From a virus: DNA of 64,000 nt. The notes below the pieces were generated by a model that saw only the letters and a program-made list of their open reading frames with translations, made no database searches and had not been told where the DNA came from. Numbering within the stretch: position 1 is the first letter of the stretch; each line of letters starts with the position of its first letter. This document shows, in pieces, positions 1 through 8,107 of the stretch. The translations under genes were made by a program, and so were the position numbers. The stretch covers positions 1 to 64,000 of the IMG/VR virus record IMGVR_UViG_3300018080_000113; one strand, written 5' to 3'.

Positions 1-164
1 AAATCAATCCTAGCAGTGAGCGTAATCGTCCCGCCTTTGACGCGCAGAACATCGCCAGATCCAAGCGCATCTATCGCAGTTTGGAGATCTCGATAGGCAT
101 CTTCCCAGGTGGTTCCATCATTATCACCAGTTGTCAGAGCATCATAGCAAAAAATATCAGCCAT
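1..164 (-). CDS. Beta-helix (pectate-lyase-like) fibre or tailspike protein, N-terminal part only
   Basis: Only the first 54 codons are in the window and the rest runs off the left edge. The start ATG at 164 has an AGGAG box about 9 bases upstream, and the box overlaps the end of the giant fibre gene. The protein begins MADIFCYDALTTGDNDGTTW and continues with a DLQTAIDAL stretch and GDVLRVKGGTI. The order 'NDG-x-W-x-x-A-x-x-D-L-Q-x-A-I-D ... GD-x-x-x-V-x-G-G-T' is the usual opening of right-handed parallel beta-helix proteins (pectate-lyase superfamily), which phages use as tailspikes or surface depolymerases. Its place as the last gene of the fibre block fits that role. Enzymatic activity cannot be judged from this fragment. 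Confidence 0.65.
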   Translation of the reverse strand, partial: MADIFCYDALTTGDNDGTTWEDAYRDLQTAIDALGSGDVLRVKGGTITLTARID

Positions 165-173
165 CTAAAACTC

Positions 174-3100
174 CTATGTCCAAGTTTGCCAATCAGAAGC
201 AGCTACTTGTATGTAGTATACAGTGCCCTCTTTCTTAACCACCATAGTGTCAACAGCACCTACAGCAGTTGAGAAAGTAGGATCATCTCCTCCCTCTACT
301 TTAACTGTTCCTCCACTTACAGTAGCAGAAGTAATTGCAAAACTTCCAACCCCACCTTGCGTACAAGTCACTGTCCATTGCCCATCACCAATGTTCCCAG
401 TGTCTACAATAGTCATTGCACAATCGCCCGTAAGAGTCACAGTCTGATGCTGACCATTTGACAAAGTCAAGTTGAAGGCTGTAGAGCTATTTCCAATAGG
501 GTATGCACTTTTGTATCCGAGAGTTTCTACCGAAGTAACAGCATCAGCGTCGTCAATACTAATCCCAGTATCCTGAACACCCTTAGATCCACCGTCGCCT
601 CTAACAATTGTATTATCAGTCATAGAAGCCGAAGCAGTCACGTCGCCAGTTCCAGAGCCTAGAGCAGTACCATTCCAATAAATTGCTCCAGATACACTGT
701 AAAGTCTGTTAGTGGTAGTCCCAGGAGCAGTAGTGTCAGTTAGGTAGATACCCGCAGCTCCTTTTGGCGTCAATGTAATGTCTATATTAGCATCGGTACC
801 GTCAGCCGCCAGGGTAGTTCCGCTTAAAGTCAACCCAGCAGCAGCTATATTGGTGTCCAGGGTCGTAGCATTCACTGTAGTTGCTGTAACCGAAGTAAAC
901 GAAGGCGTTCCTGTTGTAGTTACATTCTGGTTAATAGAAGAAACTCCACTAACTGTCAGATTTGCATTAACATCTAGTGTAGACCCAGCAGCAATATCCA
1001 GAGAAGCTGTTCCTCTGGTTAAACTGTAAGTATTTGTATCAGTGCCAAGAGTAACTCCACCGTCCTGTACCAGCTTACCTGTCGTCAAATCAAATGTCAC
1101 AAGATTATTATCGACAGCACTGCTCGGACCTACCACGTCTCCTGATCCAGATACTGCTTGGAATGTAGGAGCTGCACCAGCTCCGTTAGAAGTCAGCACA
1201 TGTCCAGCAGTTCCCACAGCAACTGTAGCAGCTACTCCGGCAGCATCCCAAGTAATTAACTCACCATCTGTACCGTTAGCCAGCCCGGCCACAGGAAGTC
1301 CTGTACAGTTGGTTAGGACGCCTGCGCTAGGAGTTCCTATATTAGGAGTCGTGAGTGTAATCCCTACCAGAGTAAGTGCCCCTGAGCCTCTGTTGATAGC
1401 AACAGCAGTAGTGCCAATGTACATGGTTTGGTCTGCATTGGCTTTGCCGTTAAATGTATCCCAGTCTGTAGAACTTAAGTAACCATCATTATCAGTATCA
1501 GCCTGATCAACTTCAATAGTCAAACCAGAACCTATAACAGCACCAGTTCCTCCAACAATAGTAAGGACACTTGAAGTAGTTTCTGTTAAGTTGCCTGTAC
1601 TTATAGTGTCTTGTTTGCTATTGAAAGTATTCCAATCAGTGCTAGTCAAATAACCGTTCTGACTGGTAGTTGCTGCTTGGAAAGAAATCTCTTGCGTCGA
1701 TAGGCTTAAGCCGCCTGTGGTAGCTGAAGAGTGTAATGTTATTGCATTGTGCAATTCAGCTGTAGTTGCTAATGTGCCTGTTGTTGGAAGCGTAACGTTC
1801 GTAGTTCCAGTAGTAGTTAAGGTTAGAGCGTGTGCTCCAGATCTAATTAGATTACCGGTAAGCGTTACTGTATGGCCTTGTACAGATGTAAGATTTGCTA
1901 AAGTGTCTATTGCATTTTCAATAGTGGTTTCGGTAGTGGCATCTAACGCATCGATGTTTTGCAACGTTAAAGTGCCTGCTGCATCACTGAAAGGTACTGA
2001 AGACCCAACAGTAAAGCCGCTATTTCCAACAGTTACTGACGTAAACGAAGGAGTTCCTGTCGTTGTTACGTCTTGATCAATATAGCTATGGTCTGTACCG
2101 TTATTACTTATGTGTGAATAAGCTGCATCCCAATTGGTATTTGTAGCGTCTGATATGGCTGTGCCTGTAAAAGTAACTCCTTCTACAATAACTGTCCCAG
2201 CCGTAGAAGCAATAGTTAAACTAGTTGTTCCACTATGAGTAATAGTAGCTGTATTGGCTGAGATAATAGCACCAGCCATTGTAATAGTACCGCTAGTAGT
2301 ATCGTTACCATTATTAATTAAATAATCAGAGTGAGCTTGTGTATTGTCTTGACTATGACTATAGGCTGTCTCAAAATTAGTCTCTTGAGTAGTTGTAATG
2401 ATTGCATTACTTCCGCCATCTGAGAAGTTATCAGCAGCAAATGTAGGAGCGGCACCAGAAGTCACATCTTGATTAATAGATGAAACTCCACTAACAGTAA
2501 GATTAGCATTGACATCAAGTACAGACCCAGCAGCAATATCTAAACTAGCCGTGCCACGTGTTAGACTAAATGTATTCGTACCAGTACCAAGTACAACACC
2601 GCCATCTTTAATAAGCTTACCAGTTGTACTATCAAAAACAGTTAAATCATTATCTACTGCTGAACCTGGACCAACAACATCTCCTGCATTTGCAGTTGCA
2701 CCATCAGCTACATTGATCATAGTACGAACTTGAGTGGCTGTAAGCTCTGTAATAATTCCACCAGCTCCAGCTATATTACCTAATATTCGATTATCAGCAA
2801 CTACATTTTGCATTTTTGCATAAGTAACTGCGTCGTTAGCAATCGTTAATGTTGTTGCTCCAGTTACGTCACCAGTATGCGTAGCATTACTAACCTTGTC
2901 ATTAAACGTATTCCAGTCTGTACTTGTTAAGTATCCATTTTGTGCTGTAGTAGCAGCTTGAAAACTAATTGCCTGTGTAGATAAACTTAATCCACCAGTA
3001 GTGGCTGAAGCATCTAAAGTAATAGCAGGATGAAGAGCATTAATTTCAGCAACTGTTAAATGATAGCGCTCTGTAGCACTACCACCCTGTAAACTTGTAA

Positions 3101-6100
3101 GCTCATTATGATCACTTGGAGTAAATGAAACAAATGTAAGATCATCAACAGCTTCTATTTCAGTAAAAGAAGTATCACTTTCTTGAATAATAATCTTAGC
3201 TCTTAATACACCAAATTCGTTAACATGATCTGGAAGGGTTCCTGGCGGTTGAGCAGCTTGAGCTTCTGATAGCGTATATTCTTCTTGTCCATAAATAACA
3301 TAAGTAGAAGTTCCAGTTCCTTTATAAACCCAATGAACTCCATATTTATTACTAGAAATAGTCTCTAAACCAGTAGCAATATCATTATACTGTGTATTGT
3401 TTATTTGAGTTTGATCACTTTCTGCCCATGCAGAACCAGTATAATAATAATATTCAAAATCATCTGTTGCAGAAGTATCAATGCCAGTTGTTACAATTCT
3501 ATTTAATCCAGCATACATAACACCAGCAGTAATAACTATATTTCTAGTTCCAGTTTCAGAAACACTAGCGCCACTTACAAAATGAAGAGAAGATGTTTCC
3601 ACATGATGCTGTTGAATTCTTTTAGCTATATCTTCTAGATGTAATCCAGAATCAATAATATCAACTAAAGTACCTTCACGATATACTTTTCCTAAGTTAA
3701 AAATCGTGTGGCCATTTGCAGTGCTCGATGTGCCAATTACAAACTGCGGCGTGCCAGAGTTGTAATCAACTGCAATATAGTTTGTTGAATTATCTGTTAA
3801 GGTTTGTCCAGTCAAGCCTGTCAAATCAAAGAATCTATTCTCTCCAATATCAGAATTAGTTGTTTTGACAATTCCCTTAACGTCAGAAATATCAATAGTT
3901 CCACTGCCACCATCAGTAATAGAACCACCAGAAATAATACCAGCAGATTGTGTTCCGTTACTCCAGTCTTGTACATCATCATATGTAGCAGTGCCAATTT
4001 CAAGAAGTTCTACTTGAGTAGCGTCGATTACAATCGATGCCATTGTAAAGTGTTCGTTACTAGCAAAGTTTAACAGAGAGTCATGGTCTACACCTGCTGG
4101 TAGCACAACACCTGAAATTTGTTGACCTGTTAAAGTTAAATTAATTGATGAAGTATCAGCTACTGTAGCAGCTACATGACGCGCAGAAGTATTTGCAGCT
4201 ACATCAGTATTGTTTGAAACTTCAGTATCAAAATCTGAAATATCATTAGCATCCAAACCTGTTGGATTGTTGATAGCAGGAGATGTAAGTGTCTTGTTAG
4301 TTAAAGTTTGTATTGCACTAATACCAACTAACTGTTCTGCTATGTTGGCAGGATCATATGTGGCTGCTGCCATGTCTCCACCAGCAGAAGCAAAGTCACT
4401 AATAAGAGCTTTCTTTAGGTTGCCTGAATCGCTTGTGTCACCAATAAGAACATAATCACTACCTACAGCAGTAACTGTACCTTTATTGCTAATAGCAGTA
4501 GGGTCTACGGTTAATACGCCAGAACCTGTAACTTCACCTGAATGAGTAGCGTTTGTTACTTTTAAAGTATTTGCTGCAACATCTGTAGCGATATCAATAC
4601 CATCTACAGTGCCTGTAAGTGTGATATTACCAGTAATGTCTAATGCAGAACCTGTATAAGTTAAGCCAGTGGTACCTTCGACTGTAGTAGCGTCTCTCCA
4701 AACAGCTATCTGATTGTCAACTGGTGTTCCATAATTAGATACATTACCGCTGCTACCACCAAAATCACTAACTAATGCTTTCTTTAAATTGCCACTATCA
4801 CTAGTATCACTAATCAATACATAGTCTGTGTCTATTGCTGTAACTTCAGATTGTCCAGTAATCGCTACACTTTCAAGCGTTAGCGCATTAGATCCAGTTA
4901 CGTCACCAGTATGAGTAGCGTTTGTAACTTTCGCAGAATTGGTCGTAACATCGCTGTTCGCTGAAACAGTCGTTTGAAAATCACTAATCGTCGAGGCCGT
5001 CTGAGTGCCAGTATGGTTGGCACGACTCAAATAATAAGTACCTTCTTGGCTATCTAACAAATCCGCATTAAAGTTCGCATTCAAGGTGGTGGAAGTTACG
5101 TTCATTGGAGCCGTGCCAGTTACGATTGTCGAAACGTATTGCCCCCGCTGCAACGTCAGATCTCCCGCCGAACTCAACTCCATGGAAAGGTAAGATAGAG
5201 ACGAATTGTTATGGCTGTCAGTAGGATCCACATACCATTTATGACTCTTAGCCCCATCGACTGCATAAAGATTGTCGTTGTATCCAGGACCGTAAAAAAT
5301 AGCGTTATCGGCAAAAGCAGTACTATTGGTGCCGCCAATCCCAACAGTCATCCAGTGTCCTGCATCATTAACAGCAGTGAACCCAGCAGCAGCCGAGGTT
5401 CCCGTAGATTCATTAACTACCGATTGGCGGATCGTGCCGTCAAACTCATTTCCAATTGAGAATGATTTTGAAGGCTCTACATAAATCCATCCCTCTGTTG
5501 AATGCGATCTCTGAACAGTACCTACCACCACAGTCGCATATGTTGCAACGGTTGGGTGTGTCGTTGTCCATCCGCCAGAACTGTTAAGATATAGCGTGTC
5601 ACCTGCAGACATTGTTGAAGTGTCAATGGGCTCTGTTGCTGTGCCCTTGACAACCCCCCAAGGATAGCAAAAACCGGTGCCACTATCCGCAATATCTTCT
5701 GCAAGCATACCGAGAACATGGAACTTGTTTGCGTCAGTATTGTCCGCAGCGTCTACAGTTGGACGGTTACCGGATGATCCATTTTGATATACAACTGTTC
5801 CGCGATCCAGTACCCCGCCTGTAACATTACGGACACGGATGATCCCCTTTTGTCCTAATGGAAGAACCTCGTCGCCATCCAACCCAATTTCAACCGTCCC
5901 ATCATCAGCACTCCAGTGCATACGTCCTGTTTGATGGGTAGGGGCAGAAACAACAGTGTCAAAATCAATATAGTCTACATCTGGTCCTACAAATGTCGGA
6001 CTACCCGTAGTAGTCACATCCTGGTCAATCGATGACACGCCTCCAACTGTTAAATCAGCATTAACATCCAGAGTAGAACCTGCCGCAATATCCAAGCTCG

Positions 6101-8093
6101 CCGTTCCACGTGTTAAACTAAAGGTATTGGTACCAGTTCCTAGAGTAACGCCACCATCTTGAACCAATTTACCCGTCGTCAAATCAAACGTCACAATATT
6201 ATTATCAACAGCGCTCCCTGGACCGACGACATCGCCTAAATTAGCCGTTGCTCCATCAGCAACATTGATCAAGGACCTCACCTCGGTAGCCGTCAACTCA
6301 TCAACAATACTACCCGCTCCTGCGTTGTTTCCTAGAAGGACGTTATTCGCAACTACATTTTGGATCTTAGCGTAAGTTACCGCATCGTCTGTAATGGTCA
6401 GCACAGTGTCACCTGTGACTTCTCCAGTATGGGTTGCGTTCGTTACCTTCGCGGTATTCAAACCAATCGCAGAATCGTTGAGTACGAATTTATCTCTAAT
6501 CGCGTTTTTGCTCGCTGCATCAGTGTTCGCATCCCAACTCGTGGAGTCATAAGCAGTGTCATCAACCGTGACGGCCGTTGCCCCGTCAGCGACGTTGATT
6601 AACGTACGAACTTGAGATGCCGTCAATTCCGCTACAGGCTGCCCAACGCCTGCAACATTTCCCAAGATGCGTCCATCAGCAACAACATTCTGCATTTTTG
6701 CATAAGTAACGGCATCATTCGCAATCGTCAGAGCAGAGTCTCCAGTAACCTCTCCTGTATGAGTGGCATTGGTAACTTTTAGTGTATTCGCAGCAACATC
6801 TGTAGCAATGTCAATTCCGTCTACAGTACCACTTAATGTAATATTGCCAGTTATATCTAATACAGATCCGTTATACGTAAAACCAGTAGTGCCTTCTATT
6901 GTAGTAGCATCTCTCCAGACTGCTATTTGGTTATCAACTGGCGTTCCATAGTTGGATACATTGCCTCCTGCAAAATCACTAATTAAAGCTTTCTTTAAGT
7001 TACCAGAATCACTAGTGTCACTGATTAAAACATAATCAGCACCTAATGCAGTAACTGTACTTTGGCCAGTAACAGCAACACTTTCTAATGTTAAAGCATT
7101 AGTACCAGTGACATCTCCTGTATGAGTATGTGTATGGTCATCTAAAGTATCTAAAGCAGCTTGAACTTCATCATCACTAGCGCTTAATATACCAGCAAAA
7201 GAACCAGTATTAACAGGAACGCCAGTTGCGATAACTGATGTGGCAGCTTCCATGGAAGAAATAAAATCTTCTCTGTAGTAGTCGTCAATGATATCAGTAG
7301 CTTGAATTTCATACCAATACCAAACAGTAAAGTTAACGGCCAATGGTGCATGGCTAAGAGTAACTAACCCACCAGCACTAATTGAGGAGATAGAAATTCT
7401 ATTTCTAGTAAACACATTGCCAGAATCATACAGTTCAATCTTTGTAGTTGCAGTAACATGAGAAGGATGTGTATTTAAAATATTACCTGCGGACCATGAA
7501 CCTGTAGAGAATGTAGCATTGAGCAATGTGCCATCAAGCTGAAATGTTGTTAATGCTCCATTACCTGTGAATTGTTCTTTAAAAACCACTCTTGGATTTA
7601 AGAAAGGAAGACTATTGTCAATTTCAGTACCGATCTTGTCGGCAGACCATAAGTCGGTCGCAGCAGTTCCAGAGTCATTGATTTCTCTATGCTTGGCGGC
7701 ATCACCAATATGACTATCTATAGTACTGTGGCTGTTGGAACCAATATTAGCAATAGCTGTATGGTCTATGCTTGCTTCAGTAAAATGAAGTGTGGCATCG
7801 CCAATGTGCGAATCAATCTGTGTGTGTGTATTTGTGCCAGCTCCAGAAAGATTTTGATGAACAATATTGCTTTCGTCAACATCAATAAGAACAGTACTAG
7901 CGTTAGAGGTAACAGCTATCTTGGTAGACGTAGCGTCTATGCCTTTGAAAGGAAGATCTACTCCGCCTTTAACAGTAAAGAGGCCTTCTCCAGATCCAAG
8001 ATTACTAGCCGTATTAGCCTCGCCAGATCCAACTGTTGCAGGAGGTTCGTAGTAATCCAACTTTTTAGTAAATGGATTGAATTTATATGGCAT
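174..8093 (-). CDS. Giant tail fibre protein (2639 aa)
   Basis: A very long, Thr/Gly/Ala/Asp-rich, Cys-poor protein typical of trimeric phage fibres. The N-terminus (MPYKFNPFTKKLDYYE) is a motif I recognise from many fibre proteins. Near the N-terminus come HIGDATLHF and HIGDAAKH repeats, then many copies of short motifs such as NATHTGEVTG, NGYLTSTDWNTFN, LINVADGATA and GDVVGPGSAVDN. The last ~120 residues are a different beta-rich domain (from about GDVTASASMTDN), a good candidate for the receptor-binding tip. The start ATG at 8093 has a GGAG box. Base composition changes sharply inside the gene: about 4950-6780 is GC-richer and 2100-4950 is AT-rich. This points to a mosaic assembled by domain exchange. 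The receptor is unknown. Confidence 0.85.
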   Translation of the reverse strand: MPYKFNPFTKKLDYYEPPATVGSGEANTASNLGSGEGLFTVKGGVDLPFKGIDATSTKIAVTSNASTVLIDVDESNIVHQNLSGAGTNTHTQIDSHIGDATLHFTEASIDHTAIANIGSNSHSTIDSHIGDAAKHREINDSGTAATDLWSADKIGTEIDNSLPFLNPRVVFKEQFTGNGALTTFQLDGTLLNATFSTGSWSAGNILNTHPSHVTATTKIELYDSGNVFTRNRISISSISAGGLVTLSHAPLAVNFTVWYWYEIQATDIIDDYYREDFISSMEAATSVIATGVPVNTGSFAGILSASDDEVQAALDTLDDHTHTHTGDVTGTNALTLESVAVTGQSTVTALGADYVLISDTSDSGNLKKALISDFAGGNVSNYGTPVDNQIAVWRDATTIEGTTGFTYNGSVLDITGNITLSGTVDGIDIATDVAANTLKVTNATHTGEVTGDSALTIANDAVTYAKMQNVVADGRILGNVAGVGQPVAELTASQVRTLINVADGATAVTVDDTAYDSTSWDANTDAASKNAIRDKFVLNDSAIGLNTAKVTNATHTGEVTGDTVLTITDDAVTYAKIQNVVANNVLLGNNAGAGSIVDELTATEVRSLINVADGATANLGDVVGPGSAVDNNIVTFDLTTGKLVQDGGVTLGTGTNTFSLTRGTASLDIAAGSTLDVNADLTVGGVSSIDQDVTTTGSPTFVGPDVDYIDFDTVVSAPTHQTGRMHWSADDGTVEIGLDGDEVLPLGQKGIIRVRNVTGGVLDRGTVVYQNGSSGNRPTVDAADNTDANKFHVLGMLAEDIADSGTGFCYPWGVVKGTATEPIDTSTMSAGDTLYLNSSGGWTTTHPTVATYATVVVGTVQRSHSTEGWIYVEPSKSFSIGNEFDGTIRQSVVNESTGTSAAAGFTAVNDAGHWMTVGIGGTNSTAFADNAIFYGPGYNDNLYAVDGAKSHKWYVDPTDSHNNSSLSYLSMELSSAGDLTLQRGQYVSTIVTGTAPMNVTSTTLNANFNADLLDSQEGTYYLSRANHTGTQTASTISDFQTTVSANSDVTTNSAKVTNATHTGDVTGSNALTLESVAITGQSEVTAIDTDYVLISDTSDSGNLKKALVSDFGGSSGNVSNYGTPVDNQIAVWRDATTVEGTTGLTYTGSALDITGNITLTGTVDGIDIATDVAANTLKVTNATHSGEVTGSGVLTVDPTAISNKGTVTAVGSDYVLIGDTSDSGNLKKALISDFASAGGDMAAATYDPANIAEQLVGISAIQTLTNKTLTSPAINNPTGLDANDISDFDTEVSNNTDVAANTSARHVAATVADTSSINLTLTGQQISGVVLPAGVDHDSLLNFASNEHFTMASIVIDATQVELLEIGTATYDDVQDWSNGTQSAGIISGGSITDGGSGTIDISDVKGIVKTTNSDIGENRFFDLTGLTGQTLTDNSTNYIAVDYNSGTPQFVIGTSSTANGHTIFNLGKVYREGTLVDIIDSGLHLEDIAKRIQQHHVETSSLHFVSGASVSETGTRNIVITAGVMYAGLNRIVTTGIDTSATDDFEYYYYTGSAWAESDQTQINNTQYNDIATGLETISSNKYGVHWVYKGTGTSTYVIYGQEEYTLSEAQAAQPPGTLPDHVNEFGVLRAKIIIQESDTSFTEIEAVDDLTFVSFTPSDHNELTSLQGGSATERYHLTVAEINALHPAITLDASATTGGLSLSTQAISFQAATTAQNGYLTSTDWNTFNDKVSNATHTGDVTGATTLTIANDAVTYAKMQNVVADNRILGNIAGAGGIITELTATQVRTMINVADGATANAGDVVGPGSAVDNDLTVFDSTTGKLIKDGGVVLGTGTNTFSLTRGTASLDIAAGSVLDVNANLTVSGVSSINQDVTSGAAPTFAADNFSDGGSNAIITTTQETNFETAYSHSQDNTQAHSDYLINNGNDTTSGTITMAGAIISANTATITHSGTTSLTIASTAGTVIVEGVTFTGTAISDATNTNWDAAYSHISNNGTDHSYIDQDVTTTGTPSFTSVTVGNSGFTVGSSVPFSDAAGTLTLQNIDALDATTETTIENAIDTLANLTSVQGHTVTLTGNLIRSGAHALTLTTTGTTNVTLPTTGTLATTAELHNAITLHSSATTGGLSLSTQEISFQAATTSQNGYLTSTDWNTFNSKQDTISTGNLTETTSSVLTIVGGTGAVIGSGLTIEVDQADTDNDGYLSSTDWDTFNGKANADQTMYIGTTAVAINRGSGALTLVGITLTTPNIGTPSAGVLTNCTGLPVAGLANGTDGELITWDAAGVAATVAVGTAGHVLTSNGAGAAPTFQAVSGSGDVVGPSSAVDNNLVTFDLTTGKLVQDGGVTLGTDTNTYSLTRGTASLDIAAGSTLDVNANLTVSGVSSINQNVTTTGTPSFTSVTATTVNATTLDTNIAAAGLTLSGTTLAADGTDANIDITLTPKGAAGIYLTDTTAPGTTTNRLYSVSGAIYWNGTALGSGTGDVTASASMTDNTIVRGDGGSKGVQDTGISIDDADAVTSVETLGYKSAYPIGNSSTAFNLTLSNGQHQTVTLTGDCAMTIVDTGNIGDGQWTVTCTQGGVGSFAITSATVSGGTVKVEGGDDPTFSTAVGAVDTMVVKKEGTVYYIQVAASDWQTWT
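900..1145 (-). repeat. Fibre repeat A, copy 1
   Basis: Encodes one copy of an ~82-residue module that starts GDVVGPSSAVDNNLVTFDLT and passes through SLTRGTASLDIAAGS to NVTTTGTPSF. Two other copies are at 2445-2690 and 5995-6240. The protein is highly conserved between copies but many codons differ, so the copies are not recent DNA duplications. Confidence 0.75.
2445..2690 (-). repeat. Fibre repeat A, copy 2
   Basis: Second copy of the ~82-residue module (GDVVGPGSAVDNDLTVFDST, then SLTRGTASLDIAAGS, ending DVTSGAAPTF). It lies in the AT-rich part of the fibre gene and uses A/T-ending codons where the 5995-6240 copy uses G/C. Confidence 0.75.
4525..4745 (-). repeat. Fibre repeat B, copy 1
   Basis: Encodes NVSNYGTPVDNQIAVWRDAT followed by a stretch ending KVTNATHSGEVTG, about 73 residues. 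A second copy lies at 6740-6962 with only a few amino-acid changes (for example TVEG to TIEG and TGLTYTGSA to TGFTYNGSV). Confidence 0.75.
5995..6240 (-). repeat. Fibre repeat A, copy 3
   Basis: Third copy of the module (GDVVGPGSAVDNNIVTFDLT, ending DVTTTGSPTF), inside the GC-rich segment of the fibre gene. It encodes nearly the same protein as copies 1 and 2. Confidence 0.75.
6740..6962 (-). repeat. Fibre repeat B, copy 2
   Basis: Second copy of the ~73-residue module (NVSNYGTPVDNQIAVWRDAT ... NATHTGEVTG). The two B copies flank the GC-rich insert of the gene and could have served as homology for its gain or exchange. Confidence 0.75.
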
Positions 8094-8107
8094 AGCGTTA
8101 CTCCAAA

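Noticed and set aside
900-6962. CRISPR array or short tandem DNA repeats in the fibre gene
   Set aside because: Repeats are coding modules of 70-80 residues with divergent codons, not short identical direct repeats with spacers.
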